A stretch of 64,000 nt of DNA from Puccinia triticina (taxonomy: Eukaryota > Basidiomycota > Pucciniomycetes > Pucciniales > Pucciniaceae): the NCBI RefSeq assembly GCF_026914185.1, contig NC_070562.1, positions 7,068,001-7,132,000 on the forward strand. Direction: 5' to 3'. The notes beneath the pieces are model-generated. The model worked only from the letters and a program-made list of their open reading frames with translations, made no database searches and was not told the DNA's origin. Numbering within the stretch: position 1 is the stretch's first letter; every line of letters begins with the position of its first letter. Shown piece after piece: positions 21,788-31,474 of the stretch. The translations under genes were made by a program, and so were the position numbers.

Positions 21788-21819
21788 TAATACTAAAGCT
21801 CCAGCAAAATCAACAACAT

Positions 21820-22148
21820 GTGATTTCTTTTCAGCTGAGTTTTATGATACGTCTGCTCCAGTGGAAACAGTTGAAGCGGAGATCAAGCAATATCTGGCAG
21901 AAGACCCCGCGCCCAAAGGTAGTAAAATCCTTGCTTACTGGAGCGGTCAACAGCAAACTTTTCTGATCTTGTCTAGAATAGCTCGATGCTATCTAGCCAT
22001 ACCAGCTACAAGTGCTGCATCGGAACGTGTTTTCTCAGACGGATGTTGGGTCTGCTTGTGGTCCCGCTCTTCACTCAGTCCGGGTACCGTTGAACAGCTT
22101 CTCTGTGCCAAAGGCTGGAACAAATTCTTTGACGGTCCTGTTCTTTGA
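21820..22148 (+). pseudogene. hAT transposase C-terminal fragment
   Basis: About 100 codons match the hAT C-terminal dimerisation region: IKQYLAEDP, ILAYWS, ARCYLAIPATSAASERVFSD and GTVEQLLCAKGW, ending at a stop (22146-22148). The complete hAT at 36367-38669 has the same series (YLSEP, YYWS, CYLGIPATSAPSERIFS, IEHLLCVKEW). No catalytic domain is present upstream. A TTTCTTTTCAG acceptor-like site at about 21816-21828 may mark the original exon start. The fragment begins just after a Helitron-like end, suggesting it was truncated by that insertion. Confidence 0.8.
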
Positions 22149-22680
22149 TTGTCTTTTTTCTTTTCTTCCCTCTTAATTATTGTCTCTTGGCTTCTGCCAA
22201 AAAACCTGCAAAACAAAGTTAAATGAAACTTAAAGCCCTAGGCTCAAGAAACAAGCACCCAAGCTCAAACAACAAGGGCAATCTGCCCTTCCCCCCCCCC
22301 CCCCCCCCCCCCAATTATTTGTTTCAAAAAAACCCGGGTGTTTGGGTGTTTCCAGGGACCGATCCTGTAGACCAACACCTGGGTGGTACCACCCGTGAAA
22401 GCAACCAAGGCTCGGGGTTTGGGTCACAGCTTTAATTCCTGTTGCATGTGATACTTTGCTCTCCAATTTTCCCTCTTTGGTTTGAACAGTAATGAAAATT
22501 CTGATAAAATGGCAAGAAATTAGAAATTTTCCCTGGTTTTCTTTTTTTTTTTTACTTTTTTTTTCATAATCATTCTTGGGAACTTCTTTTCCACCCCTGA
22601 AGCCAATGCCATGACTTGAAGTCTGTGGCATGAGCTTCTGCATTGAAAAATGTGATGCCAAAAACATTAGATGACCCACT
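22149..22680. other. Intergenic with poly-C tract, no gene seen
   Basis: Contains a cytosine homopolymer near 22290-22312 and T-rich runs near 22540-22565. The frames crossing it are homopolymer artefacts. Confidence 0.4.
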
Positions 22681-22689
22681 GTACATACC

Positions 22690-22875
22690 CCGGTGGCTGG
22701 CTGTCCATCAGCCGGCCAAGTGTTGCTGCAATAATTTTTGTGCGGGGTTTGAATCCCCATTGAATCGTCAGATGTCTCTGCGGTCCGCAGCAACATTGAG
22801 ATGCCCGCAGTGTTAGTTGGTAAAAAGCATCACTCATGAAGTTTGAGGACATGGGCTCAAATCCCATAGTGCAAA
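22690..22875 (+). repeat. tRNA-derived SINE-like sequence, two Pol III B boxes
   Basis: Two tRNA-like 3' halves lie in tandem. GGTTTGAATCC (22746-22756) sits in a perfect T-arm stem (GGGG/CCCC). GGCTCAAATCC (22854-22864) sits in ATGGG/CCCAT. The second is preceded by a D-arm-like TTAGTTGGTAAAAAGCA and an anticodon-arm-like segment containing CAT. This matches a decayed dimeric tRNA-derived SINE better than a functional tRNA, since acceptor stems do not pair well. No copies elsewhere in the window were seen. Confidence 0.45.
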
Positions 22876-23328
22876 ACTTACATTTTGGTTTCTGACAGCA
22901 TGCGCATTCCTGCCCGTGCTATCACCAAGTAGACATTCTGTTCAGATCAAACAATCAGGCTACAATCTTAGTAAACATTAAAATCAAATTCAGTAGAATT
23001 TTGGTGTAAGTGAGAGAGAAGAGGCTGAAGTTCCAACAGTAGTTATGTTGCCAGTATTCGGAGTGTAACAGTTTTGAAGTGGTTTTGACAGTGAACATGG
23101 CTTTCAGGGGTATCCAGGCCGACTTAATCATTATAAAATTGTGGCGGATGTGGAGGTGATTTTGTCATGTAGTTAAAATACTGCTGCCCTGGGTTTATTT
23201 CTTTTTCTTGCAGCGGGCATAACCGTGAGAGTGAAATTTAAGGATAGATACAATCAAAATTCTACTTTTGTTGCTAGAAGCGGTATGATTATTGCCGTAA
23301 TAAGGGATCTGGATCAATTGAGAGGGAT
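22876..23328. other. Intergenic, no gene seen
   Basis: No recognisable frame, RNA or element end; mixed-composition spacer downstream of the RING gene. Confidence 0.4.
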
Positions 23329-24264
23329 TTATTGTTGTAGTTCTATCTTGGCTCCATATTTATCAGATATTGGTCCGCGACAAGCTGGGCAGTTATTTTC
23401 CAATTTGCCAACCATCCACGGATGAATACATTCGAAGTGGAAGTAATGTCCGCATTTCTTGACTTGTGCAACTTTACAGAAAGACCAGTGATTCTCTCCG
23501 ACTGGTTCAGGACTGCTGAATAAGTCGAGACAAACCTTACACTCTTCGTCGACTGAACCACCGTACAGGACACGGGATATCTGATGATCGGAGGAAATAG
23601 ACGTTGAGGTGCCGTCGTGACTTCTGCTAGTTTGGCCATGATTGGTAGGCTGGCCCTTCGGAATGTAAGATCCAGTTATTCTGGTTATTCCAAGCATATT
23701 CTTAACTTTTTTCAATTTGCTGCGGGTAAGCTTATTGTCAGCTGTCGTCAAGCTGATTATTTCAAGGTTTTTAGTACCGACTGATGGTAACACTGGAAGG
23801 CAGGGGTGTTGTTCGCGTCTAGGCATATATCCCAAAATATTGACATTGCTGTCAAAAGCGGCTTTCACTTCTTCCAAAGTTGCTGCGGGAATCGCTGCGG
23901 GAGTTGCTGCGGTAGTAGCTGCGGTAGTTGCTGCAGGAGTTGCTTCGGGGATTGCTTCGGCTGCAGCAGATTGATGAGCATTGGGCATTGGCAACCATGG
24001 ACCTTGAGTATCATGCGTCCTTGTCTCGGTCAGATCAGCAATTCGGTGCATTTCTTCCCAAAATTCGGTTGTCTCTGGCCCTGCAGACGACCGGGGCTCT
24101 CGATAAACATCATTTTCTGAATCGTATTCGTAGCCATATACCAGACCACGGACTCGAGGCGGGGAGGGCGCTCGGTATGTGTCTGTTAATGGATCGTGTA
24201 CGTAGCCCCAAACTGTGTCTTCCGGCGGCGTGGCAACGGCTATACCAACCAGGATAAAAGAAGA
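23329..24264 (-). CDS. RING-H2 finger protein, putative E3 ubiquitin ligase
   Basis: A minus-strand frame is open from 24264; the first ATG in it (24051) would give 240 aa. The C-terminus carries a RING-H2 finger: CKVC (about 171 from that ATG), a long loop, CGHYFHFEC, then CPAC near the end, giving the C-x2-C / C-x-H-x2-H-x2-C / C-x2-C ligands. RING-H2 fingers recruit E2 enzymes for ubiquitin transfer. An Ala/Thr/Pro repeat and a basic segment precede it. Coding clearly extends upstream of ATG 24051: WGYVHDPLTDTYRAP and YGYEYDSENDVYREP form an internal repeat, preceded by a hydrophobic FILVGIAVATPP, up to an in-frame TAG (24267-24265). An ATG at 24302 in another frame opens a hydrophobic leader (CCFRSLLLSWLV) that would join with a one-base shift. 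Either an exon was missed or the start has a frameshift. Confidence 0.7.
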   Translation of the reverse strand, partial: SSFILVGIAVATPPEDTVWGYVHDPLTDTYRAPSPPRVRGLVYGYEYDSENDVYREPRSSAGPETTEFWEEMHRIADLTETRTHDTQGPWLPMPNAHQSAAAEAIPEATPAATTAATTAATPAAIPAATLEEVKAAFDSNVNILGYMPRREQHPCLPVLPSVGTKNLEIISLTTADNKLTRSKLKKVKNMLGITRITGSYIPKGQPTNHGQTSRSHDGTSTSISSDHQISRVLYGGSVDEECKVCLDLFSSPEPVGENHWSFCKVAQVKKCGHYFHFECIHPWMVGKLENNCPACRGPISDKYGAKIELQQ

Positions 24265-24302
24265 CTACGAAAGCAACAATTCCACGTGAATGGCTCTTGC
24301 AT

Positions 24303-25565
24303 AGTCAGCTCGTTGGTTTGATTAGTATGTTCCAGAAAATCTACTTGAGAACTCAACTAGACTCAGGGTGAAAAGCTTCATAATTGGCCAATTTGCTCGC
24401 GAATCTTTGACTTGATGACTGTGTAGAACACGGGATTGATAGTGAGTGCAACTGCTTCATAATGTTGGCCAGGTGGGTGGCCCTTTCATCCCCAAGCCGT
24501 TCAGAAACTTCGAACAGCTTCAAACTTTAGAACTTCAGCATCCTTTTAGTCCACAGTGAGGTGAGACGCGTGGGCGGACAACTTCCCGCCAGGGAACTCG
24601 GACAGGTTGGAGATCAAGTATGGACAACTAGTCTGTAGTAAGTATACGCCGTTTCAGAGTGAGGCGGCTGGAACACCGCCGGCGCGTCGCGCGTCCGGCG
24701 GAGATACCCTTTCAAAGACGGGATAGACAACTCGCCTGGTTAAGGACTTTGGATAAGCTTGGATGATCGGCTGCCCACGGGCTAGCGCACACCAACAGTA
24801 GAACACCCAACCCCCCACGCCTTTTGTGCATCGTTGAAGCCGCCAGCAGGACAAAAGGCCAGAACCCTACATAGTTTTCACCTGTGGGGCAGATTACACA
24901 CAGTGCTGGTGCAAAGAAAGCTACTCGTGAACATGTGGCGTTAGAATGGCAGCTTATAGACTCCAGCATTCTGCATGTCAACTGGTGGCAGTTGGGCCAG
25001 TTTCTCTTGAAGTTGCAGGGAGCTGTGAGCTTCCTTACCCAATGAGAAAACAACTCAAATTTTCTGCGCTGGCAATACGTGTGTATGAGGTTCCTTCCCT
25101 ATCTTGAATGAGCCCATTCTTGAGCCAAACAACGTTTTTGAATGAGCCCATTCTTGAGCCAAACAACGTTTCCAAAAAAAACAAACACATTTCTCAAGAA
25201 TGATTCCCATTTGAAACTGATCCAAGCCGCACCTATGTTACTTACACCACCGAAATGGCTGCCAACCATACACTCTTTTGATCTCCATCCATCTGTTCTC
25301 TCTTTTGAAAGCCACCCCCACCCGTCCTTCCATTTATAACAGGCAACAAAGACCCTGCTGTGTTGCGGATCCAAGTCCCCGTGAGAATATTATCCCTCTC
25401 TCAATTTTCTGGAATGCATGAAAGAAAAGAAAAGAAGAAAGGGGTTATTCTGTGTGGGTGTGTGTGTGTTTGAGTACAAAAAGACATGTCTAGTTATTAT
25501 CATGGAAGGCGAGAGACGGTGAGGGGCAGGATGGGGTTTCCGATTGGAGTGGAGGGCAGGTGAAG
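24303..25565. other. Intergenic between RING gene and NDUFS8, no gene seen
   Basis: A 27-bp direct repeat (TTGAATGAGCCCATTCTTGAG type) occurs at about 25104 and 25138. TG microsatellite near 25455-25475. No coding frame of credible content. Confidence 0.45.
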
Positions 25566-26713
25566 TCATCTATAGACATGATCGGCGTGAAGGTTTGCCG
25601 CACTACAGAAAGCACAAAAAATATAAGCACATCGTTTTCTTTGGGGGGAGGAGTGTAGAGAGGGAAGGGTGGACCGACATTTCCGATTCCATGCGGTCGC
25701 CGTTAGCCAAGAGTTTCTCCTTGTTGTAGAGCAATTCTTCACGGGTCTCGGTCGAATATTCGGTGTTCTGACTCTCGACAATCGCGTCGACCGGACAGGC
25801 TTCTTGACAGAACCCACAATAGATACACTTGGTCATATCTATATTCACATCCACATTCCCGTCAATTATCTTGTTTTCCAAAAATAAAAGGGGAGGGGGG
25901 GGATGAAATGGATGGAGGAAGAACTGACCGATATCGTATCGCGTCGTCCGTCGTGAGCCGTCCTCTCGAGTCTCACTCTCGATCGTGATCGCTTGTGCTG
26001 GACAAATCGCCTCGCACAGTTTACAAGCTAGAGAAAGAACCATCGCCCGGCCCCACAAAGGAAACGAAAGGATCCTTGATCAGTGAGTGCTTTGTGCTGA
26101 TGATTATTGTATGGGGAGAGGGACGCACCTATACAACGCTCCTCTCCACTGGCATATCTTCGCAAGGCGTGCTCTCCCCGAAACCGGGGCGAGACGGGTC
26201 CCTTCTCAAACGGACTAAACACTTTGTTCTGGTCAGATCAGAATGGATAAGCTGGATGTAAATGGCGTGGGACTCAACTACATGATCGTATACGGAGGAC
26301 GAAACATCTGACCCAAGACGACCCACATGCCTAAATAAAAGCATCTCTTTGGGGAATCAGCCGAGAAGCAAAAGAGATGTGGTAGATCGAGACGTACCTC
26401 TAGCGATTTCGGTGAGGAAGAAGAGCTTAGCAGCCTTATCGAGAGCGCTTGGTCCAGTAGAGTAGTCTTTGTAAACGATCGGTTTATAGGCGGGATCCTT
26501 GTAATTGAATTCCGGCGGTTCGTGCTGATCGGAGGAGGGAGGAGCGCCGAAGTGGAACGGTGGTAGGTCTGGGGTCTGAGCCGGGGCGGGGATCGGATCG
26601 AAGTCCTTCTGTGGGGCCGGATGGGCGAGCTGGCTCCTCGCGGTGCCCGTGAGTCCCCGGGCCGTCAGTCGGAGACTCGAGGCCGTCCATCTCTTCGTGG
26701 TGAGTGAGAGCAT
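25566..26713 (-). CDS. NDUFS8: NADH:ubiquinone oxidoreductase (complex I) 23-kDa Fe-S subunit, NDUFS8/TYKY
   Basis: Six exons fit by frame and splice phase: 26713-26398, 26330-26279, 26214-26129, 26027-25929, 25838-25679, 25602-25566 (750 nt, 249 aa). Introns are 64-101 bp, GT-AG; intron 2 starts GTTGAG. The N-terminus is Arg/Ser/Thr-rich and lacks acids, as expected for mitochondrial import. The conserved core is complete: [35 protein letters not shown], the two 4Fe-4S motifs [12 protein letters not shown] (split by an intron) and [12 protein letters not shown], then [16 protein letters not shown] and the C-terminal [13 protein letters not shown]. In complex I this matrix-arm subunit carries clusters N6a and N6b that pass electrons towards ubiquinone. 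All eight cluster cysteines are present. It diverges from the methyltransferase gene 224 bp away. Confidence 0.97.
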
Positions 26714-26937
26714 CTTGGCTGTTTCTTTTGTTGTTGTTCTTTTTTGGTCAGGAATGGGTGGATGCGGGTGGAGGGGAGGAAGAGGAGCCGACCAATGGAA
26801 ACGAAGATAAACGAGGGTGGGGTGTGGACACTCCAGCTCCAGAGCGGCGGGTGGGGTGCGGATGCTCCAAATGCCTCCAGACCAGTAAAGCTATGAAAAC
26901 TTGGCCCCTCCACCTGCAACTTCCACCACCAACGACC
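26714..26937. promoter_or_regulatory. Short divergent promoter region
   Basis: Only 224 bp separate the NDUFS8 start (26713, minus) from the methyltransferase start (26938, plus), so both promoters must share or overlap it. It is CT/GA-rich (runs of TTCTTTTG and GGAGGGGAGG) with no clear TATA box. Confidence 0.55.
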
Positions 26938-28604
26938 ATGGACGCAGACTACCAGGACCTGTCAGCCCTGCTACGGTCCTATGCAGCACTAGCACCAACC
27001 AACCCACGAGAGATAGACTCACCGCCATTCCCAACACGAACGTGGCTCGCCAGAACTGCAAACCAACTCAAACTGTACAAGCTACTGGTCACCGAAGAAG
27101 AACTCACTACGAACGCAGGAAGGCCCTGGAAACTGCTCTTCTGGAAGCGGGTCATCCTTGAAATCGAACGCGGATTGGCGGCCGCTGATCAGAAAACACA
27201 AGAGGTGAATACACACCGCTCGTCTTGAAAATTACAGATCCAGGGATCAAAATCGTTTATCAATTATCAACCAAAAATCAATAATAATAAAAACAAGGAA
27301 GAAGAAATCGAAGAGAAGATCTTAACCTATTACATCTCACTCCAACAACAACCCGCATTCCCAGATATAAGCCAGACAGAGATCCATACCTACTACTACG
27401 GCGATCCGGGCGATCGAAAGAGCTGGTCTAGAATCGACTTACACGAAAACAAGGTCACCCTCGCTTTCTCCCCAAAACAAACCGATCGCATATTTTAACA
27501 TGGCGCCTTTTTTTTCTTTGGAAACAGGCGTCTATCAGTCAAGGGACCACCGGCCTACGGAGCTGGGGAGCAAGGTGAGAGAGTGTGTGTGTTTGATGCG
27601 CAAAAAGGTGGAGGGGCGAGCTGAAGCGATCTTGTAAATGTGCAGTGTATGTCTGGCCAACTACTTGATCCTGAACCGACATCTCCTCGAGGAGCAAGAC
27701 AGCGTGCTCGAGCTGGGCAGCGGCACCGGCCTGCTCGGCATCCTGGCGCACCAACTCGTCCCCACAAACCGGCTCTATCTTACGGACTCAAATCCCTCCG
27801 TCCTCGACCGTCTCCAGCTCAACATCGACTTAAGTCTGTCCCGTGCCCTTTCTTCAATCTAACTCTACCATTCGAACCGACCACCCCTCAATCATCTGTG
27901 CATCTAGACTTCAAACGCTCGTCCCAGCGGAATCTTGATAGCGCTAATATCAAGGTGGTCGAGCTCGATTGGAACCTGGCATGCAGCAGCTCTGTCCTCC
28001 CATCGCCGGTCAACCTGAGCCCCTCAACATTGATTCTTGGCGCCGATGTGGTTGAGTTGTGCCCCCCCCCCCGCTCTACCCCCTGATAAACGGAAGAATC
28101 TGAACAACGCGCGCGCATGTGTGTGTGTGTAGATCTATGACCCCGACCTCATCCCGAGCTTGGTCCGCACAATCAAACTCTGTCTCACCCAGCATCCGGA
28201 GCCGAAGACCTCGCCACTAGATCTTCCCGTAAACGAGCCACTCCCATGCCGGCGCTCGCATGCGTTGATCTGTGGGCTGGTCCGCGCGCCGTCGACGTGG
28301 GAAAAATTCCTGGAAACCTGTGGTAAGTTTTGCGGACTGATTTCCCAAATTATAGCAGGGATGTGGTTAGCCGAAGAGATTGAAAAAGTGTTTGGATGGG
28401 GGGTTGGAAAAAAAAACAGGTAGCGAAGGGTTGGTTATTGAAGCAGTACAGATTGGGGAGTCGGTCGAGCTCGGAAGAGCCGACCGGCGGGGGATCGTCT
28501 TTCCCCAAGCACTCGATCGGGCGCTGCTCGACCTCCGCATGGTCCGCTTAACCCTCCCACTTCCTTCTCCAACCGTGCCCGCCTCTGTCCATCCTTGCAG
28601 CTAG
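26938..28604 (+). CDS. Class I SAM-dependent methyltransferase, FAM86/EFM lysine methyltransferase type
   Basis: Seven exons fit: 26938-27204, 27298-27453, 27528-27574, 27646-27833, 27908-28050, 28133-28322, 28420-28604 (1176 nt, 391 aa). Recognition rests on ISQGTTGLRSWGAS (intron-split), LANYLILNRHLLE, motif I VLELGSGTGLLGI, the acidic-loop LYLTDSN, VVELDW and ILGADV-IYDPDL. This series is typical of the lysine methyltransferases that modify elongation factors (FAM86, yeast Efm2/Efm3). The substrate is not provable from sequence; cytosolic location is inferred from lack of a signal. Weak points: the exon 2 donor (GTCACC) is poor, and its use removes VTLAF, which may belong to the protein. 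The 3' end could instead splice from 28542 to 28601 (GT...CAG) and extend further. Confidence 0.85.
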
Positions 28605-29028
28605 AGTCCATATGGGGCCACTGTAGACCGACTGGTTGGATCTTGGCAAAGGTTGTTGTAGGCCTCCTCCAAACATCTCAAATCACACAAAAAAAATCAG
28701 TTGACTGGAAACAGACAGAAAGATTAAACCCTTGGTCAGGAAACACTTGATCCCAGTGCTCCGGTAAGCTGCATAAGTAAACTCATCATAAAGAAGATGG
28801 CTTGCCTATCGATGTCGGAATAGGCGGAGGGTGAGCTGCCCCACTGTACCCCAATACACCGTTTGCTCTACTCATACCCCAAGCACTTCATCATGGACGC
28901 ATGTAATATATGTACGTTACTCAGCGTCTGGGTTTTTTTTGGCAAAACCCCTTCATCATACGTCCACATGGCCGTTTTTCCTAACTTGACACCAGTCCCT
29001 CGAGGACACATTGGCCCGGACTTAGCTA
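28605..29028. other. Intergenic, no gene seen
   Basis: Likely 3' flank of the methyltransferase gene. If the alternative last intron (28542-28600) is real, the first part would be coding. Confidence 0.4.
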
Positions 29029-29584
29029 AGTCTCTCCTGTGCGCGAAGCGCCCGCCTCCGAAGGAGGGACTTGGGAATGAGTGAAGTTTTTTGGTCTGAC
29101 AAGTTTTTTGAATGTGGCAGGGAAAGATTGAAAAATTGAAAAACGCTTTAACCACACTAGGTAGAGTGGCATGGAAGAGATGATTGCAAAGGCTTCATCT
29201 TGCCTGTCTCCTCACCAATTTTGGGGACCATCCTTCTGCACCTTTTTCTTCCAAGATGGGCATCCCAAGTCCATCATTTAGCAATTTTGTCTGGCTGTGC
29301 GGGGCCGCAAAATGCATTGCATGTCTCCGCGTGGGAAAACACTGAGACTCCAATTCCTGGGGTTGCTTGGTCGTAACAAGTTGCTTATAAAATGAAAGAA
29401 AAATTTGTATGTAGAATGTAGCTGAGCTTCTTGACTACTCCTTGCATGTTCTATGAAAATTTTGGATGAGTTTTGGCAAAGATATGGCCAAACAAAGAAT
29501 GTGTACTTCCGCATACCTCTCACACCAAAGAAAATCATGCTTGTAAAGCCTTTGGAGGCGAGCGCTTCGTGCACAGGAGGGACT
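29029..29584. repeat. Near-perfect 31-bp inverted repeats flanking 490 bp
   Basis: AGTCTCTCCTGTGCGCGAAG and the following bases (29029-29060) are repeated inversely at 29554-29584 with about three mismatches. No ORF lies between. This could be a MITE or foldback element; no target duplication is clear. The left arm runs straight into CTCCGAAGGAG (29056-29066), itself a hairpin. Confidence 0.45.
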
Positions 29585-29803
29585 AGTTTGACACTGACCT
29601 AGCCATTGGCCCATCCGCGAGGGGAGTTTTTTTGAGTGTCGTGGCTGTTTTGCCTTCCCAAACTTGTGAGCCACTTCAGCGTTTGGTTCCTAATTCATCA
29701 CAATTTCAAAGCTGTAAAGTGCACGTCCTTACACGTCTTGACGGTGATCGTCCCCCGTCCGCGCAACGTGGCCAATCCACTGGCTAAGCTTGCAGGGCTG
29801 TTA

Positions 29804-29819
29804 GGGCATCCGCATCGGT
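29804..29819 (+). repeat. Harbinger left terminal inverted repeat
   Basis: GGGCATCCGCATCGGT, preceded by TTA. Subterminal copies of GGATTAGC/GCTAATCC occur inside both ends (for example near 29837, 29942 and 32978), plausible transposase-binding sites. Confidence 0.9.
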
Positions 29820-30078
29820 CGCGGGTTAAGGGAGGATTAGCGTAACTAATCCTCCTCGGCAACCGCACCGGGCCCGATTTAATCGGGCTAAGTTGCTCCC
29901 AGGAGTCCAATTTGGACTAGCGAGGAGTAGATTTCCTCCTCGCTAATCCTGGGAGTAATAGCAAGATGAATATTCAAAACAGCCTGGATTAAGCTGGATT
30001 AAGCTAGGAGTGCCGAGTACGCACCCCACCTCAACAAGTCTTTGTGTATACGCCAGCCCAGCCCAAGCTTCGAACAGC

Positions 30079-31310
30079 ATGCCAGCAGCCAATTCTGCAC
30101 CAGCTCCAGCCCCTACCTCCGAGTCTCCCCCTGCCTCAACCAATCCAACAAAACGCCGAGGACCCAACTTTACCCCAGAGGAAGACGAACAGCTTGCGAA
30201 AAGCTGGGTTCATATTTCCGAGGACGCAATCAAATCAAATAACCAAAAGATCGACAAGTTCTGGGAGCGTGTTTTCAACGATTTCACCAAGTTCAGTCCA
30301 GGACCCGTTCGCGATGCTGCAGCTTTACAAACAAGGTGAATTACTGTTCATATTGTGATTCTATTTTTTATGGCACTTATTTGTGCGTTTAATGATTTGT
30401 TTGTTTGATTTCTGATGCAAACAGGTGGAAGAATTTGCAGCAAGCTTGCCTGAAGTTCTCAGCGCTGTACGATCGAATTGAAAAACACCCACCGTCTGGC
30501 TCTTCCCCTGAGGATTGGATGACAATGGCTCGCGAGCAATACTATGCTCATGTTAAAAAGCATTTTCTTAATGAGCAACCCTGGCAACTCCTGAGGCACG
30601 TGGCCAAGTTCAAGATGTTGGGCGGCAAAGCGAAGACAGGTCGAGTTGCGGAGGCAAATCAAGATGGTTGCGCAAGAGAGGGAGCCACTGTTGATGTCAC
30701 CACCGAGTCTCAACGCTCTCAAGACGCCACCCATAATTCTTGTCCTGATCCCAATACTGATAACAATTCAAGTGCAAGCCCTGTGAAATCGAAGGAGTGG
30801 AAGTGCCCCATTGGAATTAAGACTGCGAAGCGTCTCGAGGCAGAGGAGCTGTACAAGCGTAAAAAGATGAAGATGCTCGAATTGGCTCACAATGACGCGG
30901 TCAAACGGCTGGCTGAAGCCAAACGCGGGAACGATATTCAATCCGAGCTTGTCGAGATTGACCGCCGCAAAACCAACTTGAATTGCATGCTTCAAAATAT
31001 TGAAGACTGCCCAGATGAGGTATCGCGCGAGTACCTCATCTCCGAGAAAAAAATGATAATGGAGGAGAGGCGAAGGGCCATAGCTGCATCAACAACTCAA
31101 CAAGCAGGACCAAGAGGTCCTGGATCCTCGGTAACACGTTCAAGGCCTCAGTTGCAAGATTCCAGCGAGTATCAACAACGCTTTGATGAGAATGAGGACA
31201 CTAGCGAAGACGAATCATCGGACAACTGCTTGGACAGAGACACTCTCCCAACTCAGACTCAAAACTTTGGCCCCAATGATCTTCTCCCACTTGACCCACT
31301 TCTCTCGTAA
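30079..31310 (+). CDS. Harbinger Myb/SANT-like DNA-binding protein (ORF1)
   Basis: Two exons, 30079-30335 and 30425-31310 (380 aa), with an 89-bp GT-AG intron at the LQTR|W junction. The trihelix/SANT-like region (about 35-110) reads FTPEEDEQLAKSWVHIS, then FWERVFNDF and, after the intron, RWKNLQQACLKFSALY. A hinge and a Lys/Glu-rich C-terminal coiled-coil region (KRLEAEELYKRKKMKMLEL) follow, as in no-apical-meristem-like Harbinger partners. In this superfamily the Myb-like protein binds the ends and helps bring the transposase to the nucleus. The ATG at 30079 was chosen as the first in frame. It faces the transposase gene, their stops 164 bp apart. Confidence 0.88.
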
Positions 31311-31474
31311 TTTAGGTTGTACTCAACAGGGTTTTTTTGTATAGTTTTTCCCTGTCTTCAATCAGTCTTTTATAGGATCTTCATTATTTATTGCAATCAA
31401 GAATCCACAATTATAATTCTTAAAATAACCACAAGAGAAGAGATTACGAGTGACATAAAGTGAGAAAAATAAAA

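Noticed and set aside
22280..22312. Long poly-C, poly-G tracts (also near 867 and 47951)
   Set aside because: Homopolymers of uncertain length, likely partly sequencing artefact; no function inferred.
22230..22796. 188-codon minus frame
   Set aside because: It runs through a poly-C homopolymer and the tRNA-like sequence; no protein character.
22740..22875. A functional tRNA gene
   Set aside because: The T-arms are good but the acceptor stems do not pair and the D and anticodon arms are imperfect, so a decayed SINE is the better call.
26704..27228. A longer plus frame starting upstream of the methyltransferase ATG
   Set aside because: It overlaps the NDUFS8 5' end on the other strand and its extra N-terminus is low-complexity; ATG 26938 begins a sensible helical sequence.
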